From: Anaerolineae bacterium
GTDB taxonomy: Bacteria; Chloroflexota; Anaerolineae; SpSt-600
NCBI GenBank assembly: GCA_028275425.1
Contig: JAPWUT010000103.1
Location: 1-6,448, forward strand
Direction of reading: 5' to 3'
Length of the DNA: 6,448 nt
The notes under the pieces are model-generated. The model did not search any database, was not told the origin of the DNA, and was given only the letters and a program-made list of their open reading frames with translations. Below are positions 1 through 5,154 of this stretch, piece after piece (positions within the stretch are counted from its first letter, which is position 1; each line of letters opens with the position of its first letter). The translations under genes and the position numbers were made by a program.

Positions 1-19
1 CTATCTCAAATTCCAGCAT
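1..19 (-). CDS. 5' end of next operon gene (partial, runs off the left edge)
   Basis: Only six complete codons are visible, reading M-L-E-F-E-I from the ATG at 19-17. A canonical AGGAGG at 30-25 lies five bases upstream of the ATG, so this is very probably a real translation start. The gene follows the DUF35/thiolase genes on the same strand and was probably the direct downstream neighbour of the DUF35 gene at 1627-2130 before the tnpB element inserted. An N-terminus of this kind occurs in acyl-CoA dehydrogenases, which would suit an acyl-CoA operon, but six residues cannot identify a family. The function is left open. Confidence 0.6.
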
Positions 20-24
20 AATCG

Positions 25-30
25 CCTCCT
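25..30 (-). promoter_or_regulatory. Shine-Dalgarno site overlapping the tnpB stop codon
   Basis: AGGAGG on the minus strand lies five bases before the ATG of the downstream gene. The tnpB stop codon TAG (31-29) overlaps its first bases, so ribosomes ending tnpB finish on the next gene's binding site. The site also lies within the right-hand copy of the 8-bp repeat that brackets the tnpB element. The element's right end therefore seems to supply or restore the ribosome binding site of the gene it landed beside. Confidence 0.7.
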
Positions 31-32
31 AT
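25..32 (-). repeat. Right copy of 8-bp direct repeat bracketing the tnpB element
   Basis: CCTCCTAT on the + strand (ATAGGAGG on the coding strand) is identical to the copy at 1655-1662, exactly 1630 bp away. The bases on either side differ (24 and 1654; 33 and 1663), so the match is limited to these eight bases. IS200/IS605 elements insert 3' of a short target motif, and their right end finishes in a similar motif, which gives this kind of bracket without a classical target duplication. Because the core resembles a Shine-Dalgarno site, some chance similarity is possible. Confidence 0.5.
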
Positions 33-1627
33 CCTGGTCTTCCCCTATAGTGTTGGTAATCTTGCCCCTGGACCAAGTCAGGAGCTAACCTTCTCGCCGG
101 CCTCTCCCATTCCCCCAAGACCAGAACCGGCCTCAGGGGAGAAAGGTCCCTAAAAGACCCCCCAAGGAGAGGCTCAGCAAGGGCTGCATAGGCGACTTGC
201 CAGGCTTTTTGCGGACCCAAAGGCCCGCCCCTCACCGGCTCCTTCCATCGGTCGGCCGTCTCTTGGGAAGGAGCGACCCAGCAGGTCGCCCCTACTGGCT
301 CGCCACCCACGCTTTCCCTAAGAAGCTGATGGGATTTTTTAGCTTTCTCCAAGTCCTTCCGAACCGCATTCCCCTTCCACTTGTTCCTCTCTCCCCTCTT
401 CCTCGCCCTCAGCTCTTCAACTCTATCTTCCCAATAGGAAACAGCGTAGCCAAGGAATTCTCCGTCACCTAATAAGCGTTCGTAATGCTTGGGCATCTTC
501 TCTTCAAACCCCAGGGCACGCCTGGCAATCACCAAAGCCGCTGCTCGGTCCTTGTCCAGTAGGTACTGCGGGGCATACTTCAATGCCCCTATGACCGAAG
601 TGTAAGCCGGGCTCACTTCCACAACCTCAATACCTTCCCTCTGAGCCAGAACCTTAATCTTCTCCTTTAGGCTCCGGTAGGCCCAGTTTCCAAGCTTTCG
701 CCTGAGGGCCGGCTTCCCATCTCCTCGCTCCCCCTTAGGCATGTGCCTGAGGCGCTCCAAAGCAATGGCCTTCCCTTTCTCCTTGGCCAGGCGAACAATC
801 TCCCAGGCCGTAAGCCAGAGGATGTAGTCCCGCACTTTCCTCGGTTTCCCGGAAAGGTCGGGGATGGGCACGGCCCCATGGGAGACCAAATTCCCATCCG
901 AGGAAGCTTCCGCCAAGGCCACTTGTTGCGGAACGGCATTGAGGTCAAGCCCTACTACACCTTGGGCTTTGGTGATTGAAACCGGAGGTAGCTCCTCCTC
1001 AAAGGAGATGAAGGCATAGAGCTTGCCTTCCTTCCGGCGCAGGGTGACAGTGTAGGGGAACCAATCCCCTGTAGCTTTTGCTCTCATCAAGCGAGCCAGA
1101 AGCACTTTCCACTTATCCCTATCCCGTTTCACCCTGCGGATTACCTTGGCATAAACCCATTCCCTTTCCCCAACGTTGATGCGAAGGAAAAGGCAACCAT
1201 CAACCCAGACCAGCCTCAGGTTTTGGTTTCCTTTTGCATGCTTCTGACCCACGGCGAAAAGCAAGCCTTGCCTTCTCTCCCTCCACTTCTTGAGAAGCTT
1301 ATCCCTTCGCTTCCCGGAAAGGTGCTTTTTGGAGAGCTCCTCAAAGAGCTTCCTTCCCCCGAAGATCACCTTCTTCGGGCTCTGGCCCAGCTCCTTCAGG
1401 GAAGCAATAGTCATCTTGGCCTTTACCAACACGCCGTAGGCGTAGCGAGAGTTCAGGCTGAAGAGAGAGGAGAGCTCCTTCAGGACTTCGTTCTCCTCCT
1501 TTCCCTCAAGGAGGCGCTTGAAGGCGAAGCGCGTTGCCGAAGAGAAGCGGCGCATGAGCTCGCTAACTGCTTCTTGGTCCTTTTGGTGTTCAAAACGCAG
1601 TTGGCATTGTAAAGTGAGCATAGCCAT
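29..1627 (-). CDS. tnpB: TnpB-family RNA-guided nuclease-like protein lacking the zinc ribbon
   Basis: TnpB proteins are RNA-guided endonucleases of IS200/IS605 elements and relatives of Cas12. This 532-residue protein has a basic N-terminal half and a split RuvC-like domain. The first motif is GLDLN with D228, the second is ALERL with E291, and the last is LDKDRAAALV with D360 in the position of the family's DxNAA aspartate. The complete triad argues for an active nuclease rather than a nuclease-dead derivative such as TldR. Between SPAYTS (339-344) and D360 there is no CxxC pair; the only cysteines are C8, C145 and C449, so the usual zinc ribbon is missing. About 120 residues follow the last motif; they are rich in Arg, Gly and Pro and overlap the probable omegaRNA. 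The ATG at 1627 overlaps the upstream stop (TAATG) and has no good Shine-Dalgarno site, so translation is probably coupled. The in-frame ATG at 1621 is an alternative start. The stop codon lies inside the next gene's ribosome binding site. Confidence 0.85.
   Translation of the reverse strand: MAMLTLQCQLRFEHQKDQEAVSELMRRFSSATRFAFKRLLEGKEENEVLKELSSLFSLNSRYAYGVLVKAKMTIASLKELGQSPKKVIFGGRKLFEELSKKHLSGKRRDKLLKKWRERRQGLLFAVGQKHAKGNQNLRLVWVDGCLFLRINVGEREWVYAKVIRRVKRDRDKWKVLLARLMRAKATGDWFPYTVTLRRKEGKLYAFISFEEELPPVSITKAQGVVGLDLNAVPQQVALAEASSDGNLVSHGAVPIPDLSGKPRKVRDYILWLTAWEIVRLAKEKGKAIALERLRHMPKGERGDGKPALRRKLGNWAYRSLKEKIKVLAQREGIEVVEVSPAYTSVIGALKYAPQYLLDKDRAAALVIARRALGFEEKMPKHYERLLGDGEFLGYAVSYWEDRVEELRARKRGERNKWKGNAVRKDLEKAKKSHQLLRESVGGEPVGATCWVAPSQETADRWKEPVRGGPLGPQKAWQVAYAALAEPLLGGSFRDLSPLRPVLVLGEWERPARRLAPDLVQGQDYQHYRGRPG
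67..82 (-). repeat. Imperfect subterminal hairpin near the element's right end
   Basis: On the + strand CCTG (67-70) pairs with CAGG (79-82), one G (71) is bulged, AC (72-73) pairs with GT (77-78), and the loop is CAA. A short stem with a single unpaired base is the form recognised by TnpA at IS200/IS605 ends. It lies about 42 bases from the inferred right tip, farther than is common, so it could instead be part of the guide-RNA fold. Confidence 0.35.
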
Positions 1628-2130
1628 TAATCCACACCTAAAGGAGTGGCTACCCCTCCTATGGGCCTAAAATATTTTATGTCCGTAATTTCCCCTCGGC
1701 GCTCCTCTTTGGGCCTAAAGACGGCTTCCACCCTCATCCCTATGTAGACTTCCTCCGGCTCTACTTCCCCTAAGTAATGGACAAGCCCTCCATCCGCCCC
1801 CTCAAGCTTAACAAAGGCCAGGATTTGCGGTTTCTCTAAGTGGTTTTCCTCTAAATCCAGGTGGAGGATCGTGAAGGTATGGACTTCTCCCCGCGGTGGG
1901 ACTTCCACCCACTCTTCAAGCTTGGAGAAGCAGCGCTCGCAGTAGAGGCGAGCGGGAACGTATAGGATTCCGCATAGGGGGCACTTGGTCCCCATTATCC
2001 GAGCGTTATCCTTAATCTCCCGGAAAAAGCGCTCCCCCGCTATTCCCACGGTGTAGCGGCCGTAGAGGGGTATTTCGCCCCGCCAGGCTTTGATTTCTGT
2101 AATTCGCTCAACTTTTTCCAAAGTAGCCAT
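1627..2130 (-). CDS. DUF35 zinc-ribbon/OB-fold protein, thiolase partner (paralog 1)
   Basis: DUF35 (Zn-ribbon/OB-fold, ChsH2-like) proteins are small partners of thiolase-type enzymes. In archaea one bridges acetoacetyl-CoA thiolase and HMG-CoA synthase, and in bacteria relatives pair with Ltp2 aldolases or with BbsB thiolase. This 167-residue protein has a rubredoxin-like knuckle with C50-x2-C53 and C64-x2-C67, then an OB-fold running from about EEW (72-74) to YFRP. The start is set at the ATG at 2130, which has AGGAGG (2142-2137) six bases upstream. An earlier in-frame ATG at 2145 overlaps the preceding stop, but the Shine-Dalgarno site would then lie inside the gene. The C-terminus reads FRPIGGVATPLGVD. 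The paralog upstream stops at the equivalent of FRPI, so the last ten or so residues appear to be encoded by the inserted tnpB element. The stop overlaps the tnpB start as TAATG. Confidence 0.88.
   Translation of the reverse strand: MATLEKVERITEIKAWRGEIPLYGRYTVGIAGERFFREIKDNARIMGTKCPLCGILYVPARLYCERCFSKLEEWVEVPPRGEVHTFTILHLDLEENHLEKPQILAFVKLEGADGGLVHYLGEVEPEEVYIGMRVEAVFRPKEERRGEITDIKYFRPIGGVATPLGVD
1632..1649 (-). repeat. Imperfect subterminal hairpin near the element's left end
   Basis: On the + strand CCAC-A-CC and GG-A-GTGG flank a TAAA loop, giving six pairs interrupted by one A-A mismatch (1632-1649). It starts about five bases inside the inferred left tip. TAGCCA (1621-1626) and TGGCTA (1647-1652) form a second, competing inverted repeat around it. 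A short mismatched stem at the left end fits the TnpA-recognised structure of IS200/IS605 elements, though it also lies within coding sequence for the DUF35 tail. Confidence 0.45.
1655..1662 (-). repeat. Left copy of 8-bp direct repeat (probable target/TAM flank)
   Basis: This is the second copy of ATAGGAGG on the coding strand. It lies within the last codons of the upstream DUF35 gene, just before the tail that has no counterpart in the paralogous DUF35 protein. For an IS200/IS605-type element this position, immediately 5' of the left end, is where the target motif and the TnpB-recognised TAM would be. The exact cut cannot be placed within the repeat. Confidence 0.45.
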
Positions 2131-2136
2131 AGCAAG

Positions 2137-2142
2137 CCTCCT
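2137..2142 (-). promoter_or_regulatory. Shine-Dalgarno site that sets the DUF35 paralog 1 start
   Basis: AGGAGG on the minus strand overlaps the TGA stop (2144-2142) of the upstream DUF35 gene and lies six bases before the ATG at 2130. Its spacing favours that ATG over the in-frame ATG at 2145, which precedes the site. The same arrangement, a stop merged with the next ribosome binding site, recurs at the tnpB/next-gene junction. Confidence 0.7.
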
Positions 2143-2651
2143 CATTCCAGTGGCTTAAAGTAGAGGATATCAGTTATCGCCCCTTCCCTTTCCTCCGGCG
2201 GCTTCCAAACCGCTTTAACCCTCATGCCAACATGCACCTTACCCGGCTCCACTTCCCCCAAAAGGTGCATTATCCCCATCCCTTTGGAGGCACCGTCAAT
2301 CTGGATGACGGCCGGTATTTGGGGCTCTTTAACCCGCACCATATCCCAGGTCACGTAGCAGATGGAGAAAGTGAGCACAGTGCCCGTATCCTTAAGGTAA
2401 ACCCATTCATCGGTAGGGCGGAAGCAATGCTCACAGAACATCCTTGGGGGGACCATTATCCGGCGGCATTTCCGGCATTTCCGCCCGATGATACGCCCCT
2501 CTTTAAGCTCGGCCAAGTAGCGGCCTATAGCTACCCCAGCATCCCAGGCGTAGTGGAGCTTGGGATACCAGACGGTGTAGAGGATTTTGCCTTCCGCAAA
2601 GTCTTCTTCCTTGGCGTATATCCCCGGAAACTCATTTATGTGAACGCTCAT
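2142..2651 (-). CDS. DUF35 zinc-ribbon/OB-fold protein, thiolase partner (paralog 2)
   Basis: A 169-residue paralog of the next gene, sharing the same order: an N-terminal helical stretch, a zinc knuckle with C59-x2-C62 and C73-x2-C76, then an OB-fold ending in YFKPLE. Shared landmarks include LLGEVEP (130-136), VGMRVKAVW (141-149) and AITDILYF (158-165). DUF35 proteins bind next to thiolase-fold subunits and help present or channel CoA substrates; the substrate here cannot be read from sequence. The start at 2651 has AAGGAGG six bases upstream. The gene begins 14 bases after psiE and its stop is followed directly by the second DUF35 gene. Two DUF35 genes matching two thiolase genes suggest cognate pairs, but the pairing cannot be assigned from sequence alone. 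Confidence 0.9.
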   Translation of the reverse strand: MSVHINEFPGIYAKEEDFAEGKILYTVWYPKLHYAWDAGVAIGRYLAELKEGRIIGRKCRKCRRIMVPPRMFCEHCFRPTDEWVYLKDTGTVLTFSICYVTWDMVRVKEPQIPAVIQIDGASKGMGIMHLLGEVEPGKVHVGMRVKAVWKPPEEREGAITDILYFKPLE

Positions 2652-2665
2652 AGGTGGCCTCCTTA

Positions 2666-3115
2666 TTAGGATTTGCCAGCGCGGCGCTTCAGTATGTAGA
2701 GGGAGAAGACGATTACCAGTATCATGAAGGAAAGCACGCCTAACTCCATAAGTATTGCACGGAACATTTCCAGGTTCCCTTCCAAAATGAGCCGGGATTG
2801 CTCGGCAGTTATTATGAGGACACGCCGCACCGTAGCTATAAGCCCTACTATGAGGAAGGGCTCACAAGTAAGCTCATGCTGGCGGACCGATATGCCGACG
2901 GTGTGGAGGATTTCCACCAGCATCAGGACAACCAATAAGGAGTCAAGGATTTGGAGGACTTCTTGGGCCAAAGTCCGCCCTAAGATGGCGGTAACAAACT
3001 CCTTGCCGGCCTCAAAGAGAACCACTACCGCCGTTGCTGCTAAAAGTAGGCCCGCAGCAATGTAGATTACATTTTCCACCAATTTCCAAATTTGGTCCAA
3101 ATCTATGTTCTTCAT
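2666..3115 (-). CDS. PsiE-family integral membrane protein
   Basis: This protein resembles the phosphate-starvation-inducible PsiE family, whose molecular function is poorly known. With the ATG at 3115 it has 149 residues and four hydrophobic segments at about 12-36, 53-75, 86-103 and 121-143. The stretch HELTCEPFLIVGLIATVRR (80-98) between the second and third segments is the recognisable family signature, and the C-terminus ends in a basic KRRAGKS tail. A GTG at 3118 directly before the ATG is an alternative start; a GAGG lies a few bases upstream and serves either. The start overlaps the upstream isoaspartyl peptidase stop (TGATG), so the two are translationally coupled. A membrane protein inside a thiolase/DUF35 operon is unusual, and nothing here shows phosphate control: no obvious Pho-box-like repeat was noticed upstream, though the search was by eye. 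Confidence 0.8.
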   Translation of the reverse strand: MKNIDLDQIWKLVENVIYIAAGLLLAATAVVVLFEAGKEFVTAILGRTLAQEVLQILDSLLVVLMLVEILHTVGISVRQHELTCEPFLIVGLIATVRRVLIITAEQSRLILEGNLEMFRAILMELGVLSFMILVIVFSLYILKRRAGKS

Positions 3116-3960
3116 CACCCCACCTCAAAGGCGATAGGCATGCATTCGGTATTGTAAGCCCATCCTAATCGTCCTTGCCGGTCTATGAGGATTATCCCGC
3201 CTCTCCCTCCCACTCTCCTTTCAAGGATTTTAATAGCTTCTTGGGCTGCCTCCTCAGGATGCAAGCCCTGCCCCAAAAGGTCGCAAGCAGTCTTGGCCAG
3301 AACCACCCTCATTATCGCTTCCCCTATCCCTGTGGCGGAAGCGGCCCCGGTTAAGTTATCGGCGTAGGTTCCGCAACCTATTAGGGGCGTATCCCCGATG
3401 CGGCCGGGCAATTTGCCGATGAGGCCTCCGGTGGAAGTAGCGGCGGCCACGTTGCCATCCGCATCTATAGCCACAGCTCCTACAGTATCGCCTTCGTAGG
3501 GGAAAGAGCCAGCGTTCCTCCACTGAGCTCTTTGCCTTTCCGTTATCAGGCTTTCCAGAGGCACTTCTTCCAGGCCATATAACCTGGCCAGCCTCAATGC
3601 CCCATCCCCTACGATTAATATGTGGGGAGTCCTTTCCATAACCATCCGAGCCAGAGATACCGGATGGAGGATGTTCCGCACTGCCCCGACTGCCCCCGCT
3701 TTTAGGGTTGAGCCATCCATTATAGCCGCATCCATTTCCACCTGGCCTTCCCGAGTCAGGGCAGACCCCCTACCCGCATTGAAAATTGGGTCCTCTTCCA
3801 TAGCCCTTACCGCTTCTTCCACCGCATCTAAAGCCGAGCCGCCGTTCTTAAGAATTTCAAACCCTCTTAGGGCCGCTTTACGGCAGCCCTCCTCCCGCAA
3901 TGCCAGGATTTCAGGCGGGACTTTGGCCGCGCCTCCGTGGACTAAAATTGCCGGCTTCAT
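3115..3960 (-). CDS. Isoaspartyl peptidase/L-asparaginase (Ntn-hydrolase, plant-type)
   Basis: Members of this family (EcAIII/IaaA, plant-type asparaginases) hydrolyse beta-aspartyl (isoaspartyl) dipeptides and L-asparagine after self-cleavage into alpha and beta subunits. The cleavage and catalytic threonine is clear as T159 in EGDTVGAVAID, so the beta chain would start at T159. Substrate-pocket landmarks follow: STGGLIGKLPGRIGDTP (175-191), GCGTYAD (195-201) and ATGIGE (209-214). The N-terminal ILVHGGAA and NAGRGSALT (61-69) are typical of the alpha chain. At 281 residues it is somewhat shorter than E. coli IaaA (321), and no signal peptide is visible, so it is expected to be cytoplasmic. 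The ATG overlaps the upstream thiolase stop by four bases (ATGA) and has no clear Shine-Dalgarno site, so coupling is likely. Its metabolic link to thiolases is unclear; it may act on an amide or peptide-like intermediate or be a general turnover enzyme carried in the operon. Confidence 0.93.
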   Translation of the reverse strand: MKPAILVHGGAAKVPPEILALREEGCRKAALRGFEILKNGGSALDAVEEAVRAMEEDPIFNAGRGSALTREGQVEMDAAIMDGSTLKAGAVGAVRNILHPVSLARMVMERTPHILIVGDGALRLARLYGLEEVPLESLITERQRAQWRNAGSFPYEGDTVGAVAIDADGNVAAATSTGGLIGKLPGRIGDTPLIGCGTYADNLTGAASATGIGEAIMRVVLAKTACDLLGQGLHPEEAAQEAIKILERRVGGRGGIILIDRQGRLGWAYNTECMPIAFEVG

Positions 3961-5132
3961 ATGCCAAGTATAACCACCGTGCCTACTTGCATTAGGTCAC
4001 CCCAAGCCTGGGCAAGACCACGCTTAGGGTTGCCTGGAACCTGCCTCTTACCGGCTTCCCCCCTGAGCTGCCAGAAGATTTCGGCTACCTTCATCAGGCC
4101 AGCCGCCGCTATCGGGTTACCTACACCCAGAAGTCCACCCGAAGGGGAGCTGGGAAGCCAATCGGGCTCGCTCTCCTTATCCCGGTCAAAGCGCCCCCTG
4201 GCTGCATCCTCAGGAGCCTTGCCCCTGTCGGCCAGAAGTAATCCCTCCAAGTGGTGGAGTTCCTTGTAGTCAAATGGGTCATAGGGCTCCACTATGTGGA
4301 TTTCCTTCCGCGGCTCCTTTATCCCGGCCATCTTATAGGCCATCCTGGCCGCTTCCTCCACGTAAACGGGGTAAGAAAGGTCGCGGTTGGTCCAATAGGC
4401 GGTATCAAGGGCCCAGCCTACCCCTTCAATCCAAACCGGCTTATTGGTGACGCGGCGGGCTACATGCTCTGCAGCAAGGACAATCGCTACCGCCCCATCG
4501 GAGATAGGGCTTACATCCAGGCGCTGGACAGGCCAGGCCAAAACTTCGGAATTGAGCACATCCTGCACAGTTATGTTGGGGTCGCCCAGCAAGGCACAGG
4601 GGTGGTCGGCAGCATTGCGCCGATTCTTGACGGTAACGTAGGCTATGTCTTCCTTCCTCAAGCCATAGCGGTTCATGTAGGCATTCATTTCCAGGGCGAA
4701 AATCCAGAGGAGGTTGGGGCCCAAAGGCCTTTCTGTTGTGTGGTCAAAGATGGTGAGGAATGCACCTTGGGGGTGAGGCATGCATGAGGACATCTTTTCC
4801 TCGCAGACCACAAGGCAGGTGTCAAATACTCCCGAAGCCACGTGGTACCAGCCTTGGATTACGGCGAATACTCCGGTTCCTCCGCCAACGTAGCAGCGAA
4901 TGTAGGGCTTACCCCACGCCCCGGCCCCATCCGAAAGGTATTCAGATTTCATGTGGACGGCATCAAAGGCATCGGGAGCGGAGCCGAGGACCACGCAATC
5001 AATATCGTCCAGGGTCATTTCGCAGGATTCCAGGGCCATGGAGGCAGCTTCCCAAGCCAGCTCTTTGGCCGTCTCCTGAGCCCTGCGGACAAACTTAGTC
5101 ATGCCTGCTCCTACTATGGCTACCCTCGGCAT
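3957..5132 (-). CDS. Thiolase-like protein, SCP-x/archaeal type, altered active site
   Basis: A 391-residue thiolase-fold protein of the SCP-x/archaeal acetyl-CoA acetyltransferase-like group. The N-terminal nucleophile region is IRCYVGGGTG with C80, and SDGAVAIVLA (211-220) and QLRGEAGKRQV (355-365) are family landmarks. Two of the usual catalytic motifs are changed. The HDCF motif (the position of NEAF in classical thiolases) reads YDPF at 284-287, and the GHP motif in SGGLLGVGNP has N339 instead of His. No CxGGG-like C-terminal cysteine motif is seen. This pattern suggests a noncanonical reaction, for example retro-aldol cleavage as in Ltp2-type enzymes that work with DUF35 partners, or a non-catalytic subunit. 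The start has AAGGAGG five bases upstream and lies 22 bases after the preceding thiolase stop; the stop overlaps the asparaginase ATG. The protein is expected to be cytoplasmic, in complex with one of the DUF35 proteins. Confidence 0.88.
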   Translation of the reverse strand: MPRVAIVGAGMTKFVRRAQETAKELAWEAASMALESCEMTLDDIDCVVLGSAPDAFDAVHMKSEYLSDGAGAWGKPYIRCYVGGGTGVFAVIQGWYHVASGVFDTCLVVCEEKMSSCMPHPQGAFLTIFDHTTERPLGPNLLWIFALEMNAYMNRYGLRKEDIAYVTVKNRRNAADHPCALLGDPNITVQDVLNSEVLAWPVQRLDVSPISDGAVAIVLAAEHVARRVTNKPVWIEGVGWALDTAYWTNRDLSYPVYVEEAARMAYKMAGIKEPRKEIHIVEPYDPFDYKELHHLEGLLLADRGKAPEDAARGRFDRDKESEPDWLPSSPSGGLLGVGNPIAAAGLMKVAEIFWQLRGEAGKRQVPGNPKRGLAQAWGDLMQVGTVVILGI

Positions 5133-5154
5133 CGTTGCCTCCTTAAGCGAGTGT

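Larger units (their letters stand above)
9..292 (-). ncRNA. Candidate omegaRNA (TnpB guide RNA) overlapping the tnpB 3' end
   Basis: TnpB guide RNAs are normally encoded across the 3' end of tnpB and the element's right end, with the guide just outside. Here the region holds several strong stems: 270-278 with 284-292 (9 pairs), 238-246 with 266-274 (9 perfect pairs, mutually exclusive with part of the first), 211-217 with 222-228 (7 pairs, 4-base loop), and 100-108 with 165-173 (9 pairs). Three of these contain one imperfect pair, and in each case it is G-U in the minus-strand RNA but A-C on the plus strand, which points to a structured RNA in the tnpB sense. The 5' boundary is a guess set at the outermost strong hairpin. 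If the element ends at 25, the guide would be the bases at 24-9, CGATTATGCTGGAATT, which are the start of the downstream gene. Confidence 0.45.
25..1654 (-). mobile_element. IS200/IS605-type element carrying tnpB only (IS1341-like)
   Basis: A single gene encoding a TnpB-family protein fills the space between two operon genes and is bracketed by an 8-bp direct repeat. There is no Y1 tyrosine transposase (TnpA) in the window, so the element would have to be mobilised in trans, as is typical of the IS1341 group. Subterminal imperfect hairpins, the usual TnpA recognition form, are seen at both ends (1632-1649 with a single mismatch, 67-82 with a single bulged base). Joining the flanks at one repeat copy gives a compact DUF35/next-gene junction resembling the other junctions in this operon. 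The boundaries are inferred from the repeat, with an uncertainty of up to eight bases. The element is inserted in the sense direction and leaves the operon translationally connected on both sides. Confidence 0.65.

Noticed and set aside
1223..1612. Plus-strand open frame opposite the tnpB N-terminal region
   Set aside because: The Leu/Glu-rich translation is the complement of the Lys/Glu/Leu-rich TnpB N-terminus, and no independent start signal or domain is visible.
29..1627. TnpB as a nuclease-dead, domesticated regulator (TldR-like)
   Set aside because: All three RuvC-type acidic residues appear intact, and the gene is bracketed by plausible element ends, so a mobile active tnpB is simpler.
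2131..2145. Earlier start (ATG at 2145) for DUF35 paralog 1
   Set aside because: The AGGAGG at 2142-2137 would fall inside the gene, while it is ideally spaced for the ATG at 2130, whose product also aligns better with a normal N-terminus.
4251..4787. Plus-strand open frame of 178 codons
   Set aside because: It lies wholly opposite the well-supported thiolase gene at 3957-5132, has no recognisable protein features, and its length is explained by the codon pattern of the opposite strand.
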